Source: Buchnera aphidicola (Pemphigus immunis)
GTDB lineage: Bacteria; Pseudomonadota; Gammaproteobacteria; Enterobacterales; Enterobacteriaceae
Direction of reading: 5' to 3'
DNA length: 64,000 bases
Assembly (NCBI RefSeq): GCF_964059115.1
Contig: NZ_OZ060408.1
Location: 372,001-436,000 of the forward strand
Shown: positions 21,401 to 32,438 of the stretch, piece by piece
Layout of the letters: each line of letters starts with the position of its first letter
How positions within the stretch are numbered: position 1 is the stretch's first letter
The notes under the pieces: model-generated
Databases searched by the model: none
What the model saw: the letters and a program-made list of their open reading frames with translations, nothing else
What the model was told of the DNA's origin: nothing
Program-made: the position numbers and the translations under genes

Positions 21401-21730
21401 ATGTATGCAATTTTTTTAAACGGTGGGAAACAACACCGAGTAAAAGAAGGACAAATTATAAGATTAGAAAAAATAAATTTAAAAATAGGAAAATCGATTA
21501 AATTTAAAGAAATATTAATGATTACAGATAAAAAAAATATTAAAATAGGTACCCCTATTTTATCACAATCTTTAATTGAAGCTTATATAGAAAATCATGG
21601 AAAACATAAAAAAATAAAAATTTTAAAATTTAATAAAAGAAAACATTATAAAAAAACGCAAGGTCATAGACAACTATTTACCGATGTTAAAATCACAAAA
21701 ATTATTACTAACACAAAGGAATTTAATTAA
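21401..21730 (+). CDS. rplU: 50S ribosomal protein L21
   Basis: 23S rRNA-binding protein of the large subunit. The ATG at 21401 ([14 protein letters not shown]) has GGAG six bases upstream and gives 109 residues (E. coli 103); the frame is open to a TTG at 21389 but homology begins at MYA. Conserved blocks are [17 protein letters not shown] and [23 protein letters not shown]. It overlaps rpmA by one base (TAATG), so the two are translationally coupled, with AAGGA inside the rplU end serving rpmA. Confidence 0.96.
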   Translation: MYAIFLNGGKQHRVKEGQIIRLEKINLKIGKSIKFKEILMITDKKNIKIGTPILSQSLIEAYIENHGKHKKIKILKFNKRKHYKKTQGHRQLFTDVKITKIITNTKEFN

Positions 21731-21984
21731 TGGCTCATAAAAAAGCAGGTGGTTCAACCCGAAATGGTCGCGATTCTAATGCTAAACGTTTAGGAATAAA
21801 ACGTTTTGGAGGCGAAAAAATATCTTCTGGCAGCATTATCGTTAAACAAAGAGGAACTAAATTTCATCCCGGCATTAATGTGGGTTGTGGAAAAGATTAT
21901 ACTTTATTTGCAACTGAAAATGGAACGATAAAATTTGAAATAAAAGGAATAAAAAAAAGAAAATACGTTAGTGTCGTAAAATAA
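21730..21984 (+). CDS. rpmA: 50S ribosomal protein L27
   Basis: Large-subunit protein whose N-terminal tail reaches the peptidyl-transferase centre. It has 84 residues (E. coli 85). It starts [17 protein letters not shown], the diagnostic L27 N terminus with no cleavable extension, followed by [10 protein letters not shown] and [20 protein letters not shown]. Forms a two-gene unit with rplU, closed by a strong hairpin 18 bases past the stop. Confidence 0.97.
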   Translation: MAHKKAGGSTRNGRDSNAKRLGIKRFGGEKISSGSIIVKQRGTKFHPGINVGCGKDYTLFATENGTIKFEIKGIKKRKYVSVVK

Positions 21985-22001
21985 AAAATTACCTTTAAAA
22001 T

Positions 22002-22033
22002 AAAAGATCTCCTGTAAAATTAAGAGATCTTTT
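22002..22033 (+). terminator. Rho-independent terminator of rplU-rpmA
   Basis: Perfect 10-bp stem (AAAAGATCTC 22002-22011, GAGATCTTTT 22024-22033) with a 12-base loop, ending in a run of five T's. It separates rpmA from obgE. Its core matches the orphan hairpin at 15840-15871 at 20 of 22 positions. Confidence 0.85.
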
Positions 22034-22129
22034 TACTTTCTTAGTAATATAGTAATTAAAATGCCGTCTTAAAAATCTATAAATTTTTTATTTGTTTAGT
22101 TTATAATCAAAAATTTTCTTTTAAAATAG

Positions 22130-23188
<1,059 letters not shown>

Positions 23189-23235
23189 ATATGAAATAAA
23201 ACTATCAAAACTATATAAAAATTTTTATTAAAAAA

Positions 23236-23266
23236 GAAACCCGGTAAAAATCTATTCCGGATTCCT
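23236..23266 (-). terminator. Rho-independent terminator of rplM-rpsI
   Basis: The arms GAAACCCGG (23236-23244) and CCGGATTCCTC (23257-23266) pair with one or two G-U wobbles around a 12-base loop. On the minus strand a TTTTTT tract follows. It lies 24 bases beyond the rpsI stop and faces obgE from the other side. Confidence 0.85.
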
Positions 23267-23289
23267 CATAAAAAATCAACGATATCTTA

Positions 23290-23682
23290 CTAACGCTTAG
23301 AAAATTGTGGACGCTTTCTTGATTTACGCAAACCTACTTTTTTGCGTTCTACTTGACGAGAATCACGTGTAACAAATCCAGCTTTTTTTAAATCAATTTT
23401 AAATAATGCATTATATTTAATTAAAGCTCGAGTAATTCCATGACGTACTGCACCAGCTTGTCCAGAAATTCCTCCTCCTTTTACAGTAATATGAAAATCA
23501 AATTTAGAAACCATATCTACTAATTCTAAGGGTTGGCGTACTATCATACACGCTGTTTCTCTACTAAAATAATCTTCTAACTGACACTTATTAATAAATA
23601 TTTTACCAACACCGAACTTCATAAAAACTCGAGCAGAAGATCTTTTTCTACGACCTGTCCCATAACCTTGAATTACTGTCAT
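23290..23682 (-). CDS. rpsI: 30S ribosomal protein S9
   Basis: Small-subunit protein whose C-terminal tail touches P-site tRNA. It has 130 residues, as in E. coli. The diagnostic blocks [38 protein letters not shown] and the basic end [12 protein letters not shown] are present. It lies 17 bases after rplM and is cotranscribed with it, ending at the hairpin at 23236-23266. Confidence 0.98.
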   Translation of the reverse strand: MTVIQGYGTGRRKRSSARVFMKFGVGKIFINKCQLEDYFSRETACMIVRQPLELVDMVSKFDFHITVKGGGISGQAGAVRHGITRALIKYNALFKIDLKKAGFVTRDSRQVERKKVGLRKSRKRPQFSKR

Positions 23683-23699
23683 TATTATATAAACCTAAT

Positions 23700-24128
23700 T
23701 TAAATATTTAAAAACTGTGGATTTTGTGCTGCATGATTATGATTATTACCAGCATAAACTTTCAACTTTTTAAACATCATACGACCTAATGGACCTCTTG
23801 GAAGCATACCTTTTACAGCTATTTCAATAATACGTTCTGGAGATTTTTGTATCATTTCCTTAAAAGAAAAACTTTTAATTCCCCCTATATAACCTGTATG
23901 ATGATAATAAATTTTATTATTTTCTTTTTTTCCAGAAACTAAAATGTTTTTAGCATTTAAAACAATTAGATAATCACCGACATCAACATGTGGCGTATAT
24001 TCTACTTTATGTTTTCCTCGCAAGTACTTAGACAACTCGGTTGCTAGTCTACCTAATATTTTCCCTGTAGCATCTATTACATACCAATTTTTTTTTACAT
24101 TACTTGATTTAGCTGAAAAAGTTTTCAT
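23700..24128 (-). CDS. rplM: 50S ribosomal protein L13
   Basis: Early-assembly large-subunit protein. It has 142 residues, the E. coli length: [54 protein letters not shown] and [36 protein letters not shown] ribosome-binding site precedes the ATG. It is the first gene of the rplM-rpsI unit. Confidence 0.98.
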   Translation of the reverse strand: MKTFSAKSSNVKKNWYVIDATGKILGRLATELSKYLRGKHKVEYTPHVDVGDYLIVLNAKNILVSGKKENNKIYYHHTGYIGGIKSFSFKEMIQKSPERIIEIAVKGMLPRGPLGRMMFKKLKVYAGNNHNHAAQNPQFLNI

Positions 24129-24692
24129 CTAAAAACCACCTAAAAAATAAAATTAATCTTATACAATCATTTATAAAAATTAAAATAATGTCAAAAAAAT
24201 AGCTTTATATAATTAAAAATAAAAATACTAAAAATTTATAAATTAGATAATATTTATCAATACTGTCAAATAAAAACAAAATACTTTATGTTTGACAAAA
24301 TTAATTCATTACTTTAATATTATTAAATGAAATTTATAAATTATTTTTTTAAAATAATAAAATAAATTAATATACCTTATATAACATTATTCATATAAAA
24401 TATTAGCATTTTTAATAAAATAAAACAATCTTATATCTATGTCTTACGTTAATACAAAATTTATTTTTATTTAAAACAATTTAAAATTAAAATTTTATAT
24501 TTCGTATAATAATGATTTATTTTTTTAATTTAGTAAATAAATATTTAAAAATTTTATAAAAATTATTTTAAATATATTTATATATATAAATATATAGAAA
24601 CCTTTTTTTAAATTTTAATAAAAATATAACATATTACTTAAAACTTATTCTTCTGAAATCAAATTTATTAAATATTTGATAAGTAGCCAATT
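24129..24692. other. Gene-free divergent region rplM/pheA
   Basis: 564 bases between divergent rplM and pheA. I looked for a phenylalanine-rich leader peptide and an attenuator hairpin ahead of pheA, as E. coli has, and found neither. No RNA gene or remnant frame. Promoters must be present but cannot be picked out by eye. Confidence 0.5.
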
Positions 24693-25835
24693 ATGATTTA
24701 TAAAAATCACTTACTTTATTTACGTAATAAAATTAATTTAATTGATCAAAAATTAATAAAAAATTTTTCCAAAAGACAATCAATTATTAAAAAAATAGCA
24801 ATAGAGAAAAATAACACTTCTCAACCTATTAGAGATGTAACACGTGAAAAATTACTATTAAAAGAAGTAACTAATTTAGGAAAAAAATTAAATCTTAATA
24901 CCAATTTTATAAAAAATATATTTACACTTATAATAGAATATTCAGTATCAACTCAAACAAAAATACTAGAAAAAAAAAATAATTTTTTTCCTACCGTGTT
25001 TTCCTTTCTTGGACCTAAAGGTTCTTATTCCCATATCGCAGTTACGAACTGCAAAAAAATTTATAAAAAAATAAAAGAAAAAGCATATTCTTCTTTCACA
25101 GAAATTATTGAATCTGTAGAAAATAAAAAATCTAATTTTGCTATATTACCTATAGAAAACACTTCTTCAGGTCCTATTAATGAAGTTTATGATATATTGA
25201 AAAACACCAGTCTATCTATTGTCGGAGAAACTTATATCCCTATTAATCATTGTTTATTAGCTATACCTAATACCAATTTAAAAAATATAGAAAAAATTTA
25301 TAGTCATGCACAACCTTTCCAGCAATGTAGTAACTTTATGAAAAAATTTCCTAATTGGAAAATAAGACATACATCAAGTTCAGCTAATGCTATTCAATAT
25401 GTAGCCAAAACAAGAAAAAAAAATATTGCTGCTTTAGGTAGCGAAATTGGAGGAAAATATTATAAATTGCAGGTTTTATTAAAAAATATATCTAATCAAA
25501 AAAATAATATAACTCGTTTTCTAATATTAGGTCATAGCCCAATAAACATATTGGAAAAAAAACCTATAAAAACCACATTATTATTAACAATAGGAAAAAA
25601 AATAGAATCTCTACTAGAAATATTATCAATATTAAAAGAACATAATTTAATTATGACAAAATTAGAATCTAGACCGATGTATGATCATCCGTGGGAAGAA
25701 ATATTTTATATAGATATTCTAATGCATAAAAAATCATCTCTTACAGACAGTGCACTAACTAAATTAAATAATATAACTAAATCTTTAAAAATATTAGGAT
25801 ATTACCAAAACATATCTTCAAATATTAATATATAA
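24693..25835 (+). CDS. pheA: Chorismate mutase / prephenate dehydratase (P-protein)
   Basis: Bifunctional enzyme taking chorismate to phenylpyruvate for phenylalanine synthesis. It has 380 residues (E. coli 386). The mutase domain (1-90) keeps R11, R28, K39, D48, R51, E52 and Q88 at the same positions as E. coli. The dehydratase (about 102-282) has FLGPKGSYSH, LPIENTSSGPINEVYD and NITRFLILG. The C-terminal ACT domain has ESRP at 325-328, but the GALV motif of the phenylalanine site is replaced by ESLL at 305-308, which suggests weakened feedback inhibition. No leader-peptide attenuator is seen. Overproduction of phenylalanine for the host would fit. Confidence 0.96.
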   Translation: MIYKNHLLYLRNKINLIDQKLIKNFSKRQSIIKKIAIEKNNTSQPIRDVTREKLLLKEVTNLGKKLNLNTNFIKNIFTLIIEYSVSTQTKILEKKNNFFPTVFSFLGPKGSYSHIAVTNCKKIYKKIKEKAYSSFTEIIESVENKKSNFAILPIENTSSGPINEVYDILKNTSLSIVGETYIPINHCLLAIPNTNLKNIEKIYSHAQPFQQCSNFMKKFPNWKIRHTSSSANAIQYVAKTRKKNIAALGSEIGGKYYKLQVLLKNISNQKNNITRFLILGHSPINILEKKPIKTTLLLTIGKKIESLLEILSILKEHNLIMTKLESRPMYDHPWEEIFYIDILMHKKSSLTDSALTKLNNITKSLKILGYYQNISSNINI

Positions 25836-25842
25836 TAAAATG

Positions 25843-25886
25843 ATATAACTCTATATTAAAATTACATAATTACAATAGAGTTATAT
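25843..25886 (+). terminator. Probable terminator hairpin after pheA
   Basis: A perfect 12-bp inverted repeat (ATATAACTCTAT 25843-25854, ATAGAGTTATAT 25875-25886) with a 20-base AT-rich loop, 8 bases after the pheA stop. The flank TATTAATAAA is not a clean U-tract, so the call is moderate. Confidence 0.6.
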
Positions 25887-26077
25887 TATTAATAAAATAT
25901 AAAAATATCACTAAAACAAAAATTTTTATACATAAAAAACTAATTTATATTATTATTTTCATTTTAATAATATAAGATTATAGATTCCATTTTTAAATAT
26001 ATACAATTTAATCTTTAAATTTTATTTATATAGAATAAAATTAATCTTTTATTGTTACTTAATAATAGAGAAAAATT

Positions 26078-27436
26078 ATGTTTGATAATCTAACTAAACG
26101 TATATCAGAAACTTTAAATAAAATTTATAACAAAGGAAGATTAACAGAAAATAATATTTCTGCAACATTACGTGAAGTAAGAATTTCTTTGTTAGAAGCA
26201 GATGTTGCTTTACCTGTAATAAAACAATTTATACATCATGTGAAAAAAAAATCATTAGGAAATGAAATTAATAACACTTTAACTCCAGGACAAACATTTA
26301 TAAAAATTATTAAAAAAGAACTAATATTAATTATGGGAGAACAAAATAATACTCTAAATCTCAATGTATCTCCACCTGCAGTAATATTAATAGTAGGTAT
26401 GCAAGGATCTGGAAAAACCACTAATTTAGTAAAATTAGCAAAATTATTAAAAGAAACAAAAAGAAAAAAAATATTAATGGTTTCCACAGATATTTATCGA
26501 CCTGCAGCTATTAAACAATTAGAAATTTTATCATCAGAAGTTAATATCGATTTTTTCCCATCAGATTCTAATCAAAAACCTATAGAAATTGCTAATAAAG
26601 CATTAGAATACGCAAAAATAAAATTTTATGACATATTACTAATTGATACAGCAGGTAGACTTCATGTTGAAAAAAAAATGATGAATGAAATCAAAGAAAT
26701 ACATGATAATATAAAACCAATAGAAACATTACTGATTATTGATGCCATGATAGGTCAAGACAGTATCAATATACTGCCAGTATTTAATAATATTATACCT
26801 ATATCAGGTATAATTTTAACTAAAATGGACAGTGATACTAGAGGAGGAGTAGCATTATCAATACGATTTATTACCGGAAAACCAGTTAAATTTATGGGAA
26901 CAGGAGAAAAATTAAATGCTATAGAACCATTTTATCCAGATAGAATTGCATCTCGTATCCTTGGTATGGGAGACATGTTGTCTCTTATAGAAAATATTGA
27001 AGCATATACAAAAAAAAGAAAATCTGAAAAATTAAAAAATAAACTTAAAAACAAAAATAAATTTGATTTAAATGATTTTTTAATACACATTAAACAAATG
27101 CAAAATATGGGAGGTGTTTCAACTTTAATTGAAAAATTACCTAAAAATCAAATAAAATTAAATCATTTACAATCCTTTATTAATGATAAAATTTTAGTTA
27201 AATTTGAAGCAATTATTAATTCAATGACAAAAAAAGAAAGAAAAACACCAGAAATTATCAAAGGATCACAAAAACGTCGTATTGCTTCCGGATCTGGTGT
27301 AAATATACAAGATATCAATAAGTTACTAAAACAATTTAATGATCTAAAAAAAATAATGACAAAAATAAAAAAATGGAATATAAAAACAGTAATAAGTCAA
27401 ATTAAAAATATTATTCCCAAAAATATGTTTAACTAG
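26078..27436 (+). CDS. ffh: Signal recognition particle protein Ffh (SRP54)
   Basis: GTPase that, with 4.5S RNA, delivers ribosomes making membrane proteins to FtsY. It has 452 residues (E. coli 453). N domain, then the G domain with GMQGSGKT at 107-114, STDIYRPAAIKQLE, DTAGRLHVE and TKMDSDTRGG. The M domain (from about 330) contains the RNA-binding helix RRIASGSGVNIQDINKLLKQF. The methionine-rich groove is depleted of methionine and enriched in Ile/Asn/Lys, as expected of AT pressure. It lies upstream of rpsP-rimM-trmD-rplS as in E. coli. Confidence 0.97.
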   Translation: MFDNLTKRISETLNKIYNKGRLTENNISATLREVRISLLEADVALPVIKQFIHHVKKKSLGNEINNTLTPGQTFIKIIKKELILIMGEQNNTLNLNVSPPAVILIVGMQGSGKTTNLVKLAKLLKETKRKKILMVSTDIYRPAAIKQLEILSSEVNIDFFPSDSNQKPIEIANKALEYAKIKFYDILLIDTAGRLHVEKKMMNEIKEIHDNIKPIETLLIIDAMIGQDSINILPVFNNIIPISGIILTKMDSDTRGGVALSIRFITGKPVKFMGTGEKLNAIEPFYPDRIASRILGMGDMLSLIENIEAYTKKRKSEKLKNKLKNKNKFDLNDFLIHIKQMQNMGGVSTLIEKLPKNQIKLNHLQSFINDKILVKFEAIINSMTKKERKTPEIIKGSQKRRIASGSGVNIQDINKLLKQFNDLKKIMTKIKKWNIKTVISQIKNIIPKNMFN

Positions 27437-27544
27437 TAAAATAGTTAAATTAATTAATAAATGTATATTTTAATCATTTGACTTTAATGTAGATAAAAAT
27501 ACATAAATATTGAATATATACTATTTTATAAAAGAAGGATTTAT

Positions 27545-27805
27545 ATGTTAAAAATACGTTTAGCTCGTCATGGTTCAAAAAAACGTCCTTTTTACCAAAT
27601 TGTTGTATCCGATAGCCGTTTTCCAAGAAATGGACGATTTATTGAAAAAATTGGATTTTTTAATCCTATTGCTTCTTCTAAAGATAAAAAAATATATATT
27701 AATATGGAAAAAATACAATATTGGACCGGTCAAGGAGCTGCTGTTTCTAAAAGAGCCAATTACTTAATCAAAGAAAATAAAAAACTACTGAAATCTAATG
27801 TTTAA
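27545..27805 (+). CDS. rpsP: 30S ribosomal protein S16
   Basis: Early-assembly small-subunit protein. It has 86 residues (E. coli 82). [25 protein letters not shown] and [15 protein letters not shown] are diagnostic. AGAAGGA sits at good spacing before the ATG. First gene of the rpsP-rimM-trmD-rplS unit; its last eight bases overlap rimM, implying translational coupling. Confidence 0.98.
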   Translation: MLKIRLARHGSKKRPFYQIVVSDSRFPRNGRFIEKIGFFNPIASSKDKKIYINMEKIQYWTGQGAAVSKRANYLIKENKKLLKSNV

Positions 27806-28349
27806 TATATATAAAACAAGTAATAAACCCAACGATCCCTTTATAATAGGTAAAATAGGATCAGCTCACGGTATTTTAGGTATGGTTAAATTATTTTCTT
27901 TTACTGAAAATAAAAACGATATTTTTAAATACTATCCCTGGTTTACTAAAAAAGAAAATCAATGGATCATTTTAGATTTAGAATATAAAAAAAATAATAA
28001 AAATTTTTTTTTAATAAAAATAAAAAACATAAAAAATAGAAATCAAGCTAAAGAATTAACTCACTGTCATATTATAATAGAAAAAAAAACACTTCCAATA
28101 TTAAAAAAAAATGAATACTATTGGAATGATTTGATTAATTTTAAAATTATATCTGACACTGGTAGTTATTTAGGTAAAATAGATAAATTTTTACAAACTA
28201 AATCAAATGATATATTGGTAATAAAAAATTACGGGAAAAATATGGGAAAACAAGAAATACTAATACCCTTTATAGAAAATGAAGTTATAAAAAATGTCGA
28301 TATTATCAATAAAACTATAACGGTACATTGGAATCCTATATTTGAATAA
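27798..28349 (+). CDS. rimM: Ribosome maturation factor RimM
   Basis: 16S-processing factor that binds S19 and the 30S head. It has 183 residues (E. coli 182). An N-terminal RimM domain ([21 protein letters not shown]) is followed by a PRC-barrel domain ([29 protein letters not shown]). Sequence is more diverged than its neighbours but colinear with E. coli, and the order rpsP-rimM-trmD-rplS settles identity. It overlaps rpsP and trmD by eight bases each. Confidence 0.94.
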   Translation: MFNIYKTSNKPNDPFIIGKIGSAHGILGMVKLFSFTENKNDIFKYYPWFTKKENQWIILDLEYKKNNKNFFLIKIKNIKNRNQAKELTHCHIIIEKKTLPILKKNEYYWNDLINFKIISDTGSYLGKIDKFLQTKSNDILVIKNYGKNMGKQEILIPFIENEVIKNVDIINKTITVHWNPIFE

Positions 28350-29127
28350 AAAATTATTAAATAAACCACATAAAACTTTAATTGAATTTAATATAGTTAG
28401 TATATTCCCAGAAATGTTTAATGCAATTAAAAATTATGGAATTATTAGCAAAGCAATTAAAAAAAATATTATCAAAATTACAATATGGAATCCTCGTGAC
28501 TATACATCTGATAAACATCATACAATAGATGATCGTCCTTATGGAGGAGGATCAGGGATGTTAATGAAAGTTAAACCTTTGCTTATGGCTATTGAACATG
28601 CAAAAAAGAAAATAAAAAATAATTCCAAAATTATTTATCTTTCTCCTCAAGGAAAAAAATTAAATCAAAAATATGTTGAAAAAATGTCTAAAATATCCAG
28701 TTTTATTTTAATATGTGGAAGATATAAAGGCATAGATGAAAGATTAATTTTTAGTTCAATTGACGAAGAGTGGTCTATTGGAGATTATATAACCAGTGGC
28801 GGAGAACTTCCAGCTATGATATTTATAGATACTTTGTCAAGATTAATTCCAGATTTAATAGGAAAAAAAAAATATATAGAAGAAGATTCTTTTTATAATG
28901 GATTACTAGATTGTCCTCAATATACCAGACCTAATATTATTAATGGAATGCATGTTCCTAAAATATTATTGTCCGGTCATCACGCTAAAATAAAAAGATG
29001 GAAATTAAAACAATCTTTGGGTGTTACTTGGATAAAAAGACCTGATCTTTTAAAGATTATAGATCTATCTAAAGAACAAAAAATTCTGTTACACGAATTT
29101 AAAAAAGATTGGAAAAATAAAAAATAA
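28342..29127 (+). CDS. trmD: tRNA (guanine-37-N1)-methyltransferase
   Basis: SpoU-TrmD (trefoil-knot) enzyme methylating G37 next to the anticodon, preventing +1 frameshifts. It has 261 residues (E. coli 255). Motifs are VSIFPEMFNAI, DDRPYGGGSGMLMK, YLSPQGKKLNQ, ICGRYKGIDERLI, DEEWSIGDYITSGGELPA and LLSGHHAKIKRWK. The only in-frame initiator upstream of the homologous core is a TTG at 28342, overlapping the end of rimM by eight bases with GGA upstream. An ATT nearer the core is the alternative, so the N-terminal dozen residues are uncertain. Confidence 0.95.
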   Translation: MNKKLLNKPHKTLIEFNIVSIFPEMFNAIKNYGIISKAIKKNIIKITIWNPRDYTSDKHHTIDDRPYGGGSGMLMKVKPLLMAIEHAKKKIKNNSKIIYLSPQGKKLNQKYVEKMSKISSFILICGRYKGIDERLIFSSIDEEWSIGDYITSGGELPAMIFIDTLSRLIPDLIGKKKYIEEDSFYNGLLDCPQYTRPNIINGMHVPKILLSGHHAKIKRWKLKQSLGVTWIKRPDLLKIIDLSKEQKILLHEFKKDWKNKK

Positions 29128-29154
29128 AGATTAATTTAAAGGAATAACTAATTA

Positions 29155-29499
29155 ATGAATATCATAAAAAAAATTGAAACAGAACAAATGAAAAAAAATA
29201 TACCTTTTTTTCGACCTGGAGATACCTTAGAAATACAAGTTTGGGTTGTAGAAGGTTCAAAAAAAAGAATTCAATCTTTTGAAGGAGTAGTAATTGCCAT
29301 CCGAAACAAAAATTTACATTCTGCTGTAACAATAAGAAAAATTTCTAATGGAGAAGGAATAGAACGAGTATTTCAAATATATTCTCCTTTAATTGATAAA
29401 ATATTAGTTAAAAGACGAGGAGATGTAAGAAAATCTAAATTATACTATTTAAGATACAGAAAAGGTAAATCAGCACGAATTAAAGAAAAAATAAATTAA
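29155..29499 (+). CDS. rplS: 50S ribosomal protein L19
   Basis: Large-subunit protein at the 30S/50S interface. It has 114 residues (E. coli 115). Matching segments are [42 protein letters not shown]-like [20 protein letters not shown] and [15 protein letters not shown] precedes the ATG by 11 bases. Last gene of the rpsP unit, followed by a clear hairpin. Confidence 0.98.
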   Translation: MNIIKKIETEQMKKNIPFFRPGDTLEIQVWVVEGSKKRIQSFEGVVIAIRNKNLHSAVTIRKISNGEGIERVFQIYSPLIDKILVKRRGDVRKSKLYYLRYRKGKSARIKEKIN

Positions 29500-29529
29500 C
29501 CAATTTATGTACTATCAAATAAAAATATC

Positions 29530-29559
29530 ATGCAGTCACATGTGAATATTTGACTGCAT
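29530..29559. terminator. Bidirectional terminator between rplS and tldD
   Basis: A perfect 9-bp stem (ATGCAGTCA 29530-29538, TGACTGCAT 29551-29559) with a 12-base loop. AATTTTTATT follows on the plus strand and GATATTTTTATT on the minus strand, so it can serve both converging genes. Confidence 0.85.
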
Positions 29560-29625
29560 AATTTTTATTCTAAAAAATGATTAGTAAACATTGATTCCCA
29601 TCATAAAAAATGCAAATACAATTAT

Positions 29626-31074
29626 TTAATTAGTACCACCTACCGTTAAACTATCTAATTTTATAGTAGGTTGACCTACACCTACAGGTACGCTTTGTCC
29701 ATCTTTTACACAAATACCAAGACCTTTATCCATAGATAAATCATTTCCTACCATAGAAATTTTATTCATACTATCTAATCCTGATCCTATTAACATTACT
29801 TTTTTTATTGGTTTAGTTATTTTCCCTTTTTCTATTAAATATGCTTCTGAAGTAAAAAAAACAAATTTACCAGAAGTAATATCTACTTGTCCCCCTCCAA
29901 AATTTGAAGCAAATATTCCATATTTTACACTATTGATAATATCATTAGGTTCAGATTTACCTGGTAACATATAAGTATTAGTCATTCTTGGCATCGGTAA
30001 ATGAGCGTAAGATTCTCTTCTTCCATTCCCAGTTGGTTGTACACCCATTAAATTAGCATGTAATTTATCTTGCATATACCCTTTGAGAATGCCTTGCTCA
30101 ATTAAAATATTATATTTACCGGGAATACCTTCATCATCTATATTTAAAGAACCTCTTCTATACTGTATCATTCCGTTATCGACTATTGTGCATAAATTAG
30201 ATGTAACTTTCTCTCCAATCTTACCTGTAAAAACAGATGTTCCTTTATAGTTAAAATCACCTTCTAATCCATGACCAACAGCTTCATGTAATAATACTCC
30301 TGGCCAACCTGGTCCAAGTACTACAGGAAAACTACCTGAAGGAGCTTCTTTTGCAAATAAGTTTAATAAAGCTATTCTTATTGCTTCTCTGACTAAATAT
30401 TCAAGATAAACAACACCAGAAGAATGTTGTCTTAAAAAATAATTGTAATCTTTACGAATTCCTCCTCCACTGGTACCTCTTTCTCTTTTACCTTTTTCTT
30501 CTACTATCACAGTAATAGAAATATGCACTAAAGGTCGAATATCTGCTTCTAAAATTCCATCAGTTGCTGCAATTAAAATTTGTTCATACTGACCATTTAA
30601 AACAGAATTAACTTTAATAACTCTTTGATCTAAATTTCGAGCTGTTTTATCTATAAAATACAACATTTCAATCTTTTCTTGATCAGAAAAGCTATCTAAA
30701 GGGTTTTTAAAATCATATAAAATTTTATTTTTTAATTTAGATAAATTCTTTATTTTTCTACCAGAATGGTTCTTAGCAATATCTTTAACTAAAATTACAC
30801 TATTTTTTAATTCTTTTAATGTTATTTGATTAGTATAAGAAAAACCAGTCGTTTTTCCAGAAATTACTCTCACCCCAATTCCTTGATCAATATCGTGAAT
30901 ACCTTCTTTAACAATTTTATCTTCTAATATCCATGATTCATGAAAAATAGACTGAAAATATAAATCTGCATAATTAATATCTTTTTTAGATAAATCACTT
31001 AAAATTAAATCAATATCTTGTTTATTTATATTATTTAATAATAATAATTTTTCTGTTACTAAATCAAGTATCAT
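29626..31074 (-). CDS. tldD: Metalloprotease TldD
   Basis: Catalytic subunit of the TldD/TldE(PmbA) peptidase, which in E. coli processes microcin B17 and degrades CcdA. It has 482 residues (E. coli 481). The zinc motif HEAVGH is in [15 protein letters not shown] near residue 263; [12 protein letters not shown] and the ending [16 protein letters not shown] are conserved. Its partner gene is not in this window. It converges with rplS at a shared terminator and diverges from aroQ. Why a symbiont keeps it is not evident from the context. Confidence 0.95.
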   Translation of the reverse strand: MILDLVTEKLLLLNNINKQDIDLILSDLSKKDINYADLYFQSIFHESWILEDKIVKEGIHDIDQGIGVRVISGKTTGFSYTNQITLKELKNSVILVKDIAKNHSGRKIKNLSKLKNKILYDFKNPLDSFSDQEKIEMLYFIDKTARNLDQRVIKVNSVLNGQYEQILIAATDGILEADIRPLVHISITVIVEEKGKRERGTSGGGIRKDYNYFLRQHSSGVVYLEYLVREAIRIALLNLFAKEAPSGSFPVVLGPGWPGVLLHEAVGHGLEGDFNYKGTSVFTGKIGEKVTSNLCTIVDNGMIQYRRGSLNIDDEGIPGKYNILIEQGILKGYMQDKLHANLMGVQPTGNGRRESYAHLPMPRMTNTYMLPGKSEPNDIINSVKYGIFASNFGGGQVDITSGKFVFFTSEAYLIEKGKITKPIKKVMLIGSGLDSMNKISMVGNDLSMDKGLGICVKDGQSVPVGVGQPTIKLDSLTVGGTN

Positions 31075-31444
31075 TGTAACTCACTTATTGTAATTAATAA
31101 TTATTCAATAATTACATTTGTTAAAAATAAATTATTCACATGAAATTTTTATAATCTATATTATAACTCTTTCAAAAAATTAAGACACATATTTTATATA
31201 TGTACCTTCTTTAAATAAAGATTATTTTATATTATTATAAACTATAAAAAAATTTATCATTTTTATAAAATAAAATATATAGATATTATTTCGTTTTTTT
31301 AAAAAAACGATCTATAAAAATAGATATACTGACATATATAAACATATAATATTAATTTTTTTTAATAAAAAATATTAATATGATAAACTTATAAATATAA
31401 AAATAAATTTTATTAAAAATTAATCTTTAAAAGAAAATATTACT
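31075..31444. other. Gene-free divergent region tldD/aroQ
   Basis: 370 bases holding both promoters. It contains a perfect 20-bp loopless palindrome at 31291-31310, described separately. No reading frame or RNA gene. Confidence 0.5.
31278..31316. repeat. Nested palindrome upstream of aroQ
   Basis: Inner perfect inverted repeat TCGTTTTTTT/AAAAAAACGA at 31291-31310, flanked by weaker outer arms TATAGAT (31278-31284) and ATCTATA (31310-31316). It could be an operator, an RNA hairpin or an accident of AT-rich sequence. No known regulator can be assigned. Confidence 0.4.
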
Positions 31445-31909
31445 ATGAATAATAAATTTAACATTTTATTACTAAATGGACCCAATCTCAATTTATTAGG
31501 AATCCGAGAACCTAATATTTACGGTGCAAAAACATTATCAGAATTACTAATACAATTAAACGAAAAAGCTAAAAAATTAAATGTAAAATTAGATCATTTA
31601 CAATCTAATGCTGAACATATTTTAGTCGAACGTATTCATCAAGCAAAAGATAATATTGATTATATTATAATTAATCCTGCATCATTTACACATACCAGTA
31701 TATCTTTACGTGACGCTCTTTTATCCGTAAATATACCTTTTATTGAAGTTCATATTTCTAATATTTTTGCAAGAGAACAATTTAGATCTACTTCATGGTT
31801 TTCTGATATTTCTGAAGGAGTTATTTGTGGATTTGGATTAGATGGTTATTTTTGGTCTTTAAAAAGTGCTGTTAAAAAATTAACATATAAACTTTTAACA
31901 AAAAATTAA
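31445..31909 (+). CDS. aroQ: 3-dehydroquinate dehydratase, type II
   Basis: Third step of the shikimate pathway (3-dehydroquinate to 3-dehydroshikimate); dodecameric type II enzyme. It has 154 residues. The catalytic Arg21 and Tyr26 are in [12 protein letters not shown], His103 is in EVHISN, and Arg114 is in REQFRS. E. coli K-12 uses the unrelated type I enzyme AroD, so this gene marks a lineage difference. Together with pheA in this window it supports aromatic amino acid supply. The start ATG is preceded by AAAAGAAAAT, a weak site. Confidence 0.96.
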   Translation: MNNKFNILLLNGPNLNLLGIREPNIYGAKTLSELLIQLNEKAKKLNVKLDHLQSNAEHILVERIHQAKDNIDYIIINPASFTHTSISLRDALLSVNIPFIEVHISNIFAREQFRSTSWFSDISEGVICGFGLDGYFWSLKSAVKKLTYKLLTKN

Positions 31910-31931
31910 AAAATAAATTATAATATTTCCT

Positions 31932-31962
31932 TTGCACTCTCTCTTCCTTTTAGAAAGTGCAA
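31932..31962. terminator. Hairpin between convergent aroQ and fis
   Basis: TTGCACT (31932-31938) pairs with AGTGCAA (31956-31962); an inner TCT/AGA extends the stem across one mismatch. It lies between convergent aroQ and fis. T-tracts are weak on both sides, so it may act in either direction with modest strength. Confidence 0.6.
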
Positions 31963-31972
31963 TACATATATT

Positions 31973-32269
31973 TTAATTCATACCGTATTTTTTTAATTTT
32001 TTGCGTAATGTACCTCTATTAATCCCCATTATTGATGCTGCTCTAGTTTGATTCCCTCGGGTATACTGCATTACTATATCTAATAATGGTTGTTCTATTT
32101 CAACTAAGACTAATTCATATAAATTAGTTACATCTTTATTATGAAATTGTAAAAAATAATTCTTTAAAGCTTGTTTTACTGACGTTCGTAAAGGTTTTTT
32201 AACAACTTGATTATTGGAATTGATAATAGAAACCGTCAATAAATCAGCAAGTATAGGTTGTTCTAACAT
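31973..32269 (-). CDS. fis: DNA-binding protein Fis
   Basis: Nucleoid-associated DNA-bending protein that activates rRNA and tRNA promoters. It has 98 residues, the E. coli length, with nearly identical C terminus: [39 protein letters not shown] carries the helix-turn-helix (shown in segments: [25 protein letters not shown]). The N-terminal beta-hairpin region is more diverged. dusB, upstream of fis in E. coli, is absent, so fis has its own transcript here. It is one of few DNA-binding regulators left in such genomes. Confidence 0.96.
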   Translation of the reverse strand: MLEQPILADLLTVSIINSNNQVVKKPLRTSVKQALKNYFLQFHNKDVTNLYELVLVEIEQPLLDIVMQYTRGNQTRAASIMGINRGTLRKKLKKYGMN

Positions 32270-32438
32270 AGTAAAATTATCTCTTTTGTTAACTTAAATT
32301 AATTTTAAATCAATGAAAATATTCTTAAATTACTATTTAAAATTTACATTTATCGGATAGTAAATTAATAAATGTGATATAATAATCATGTTAAATAAAA
32401 TAAAAATGTTTATTTATTATTTAATTATTTTAATATAA

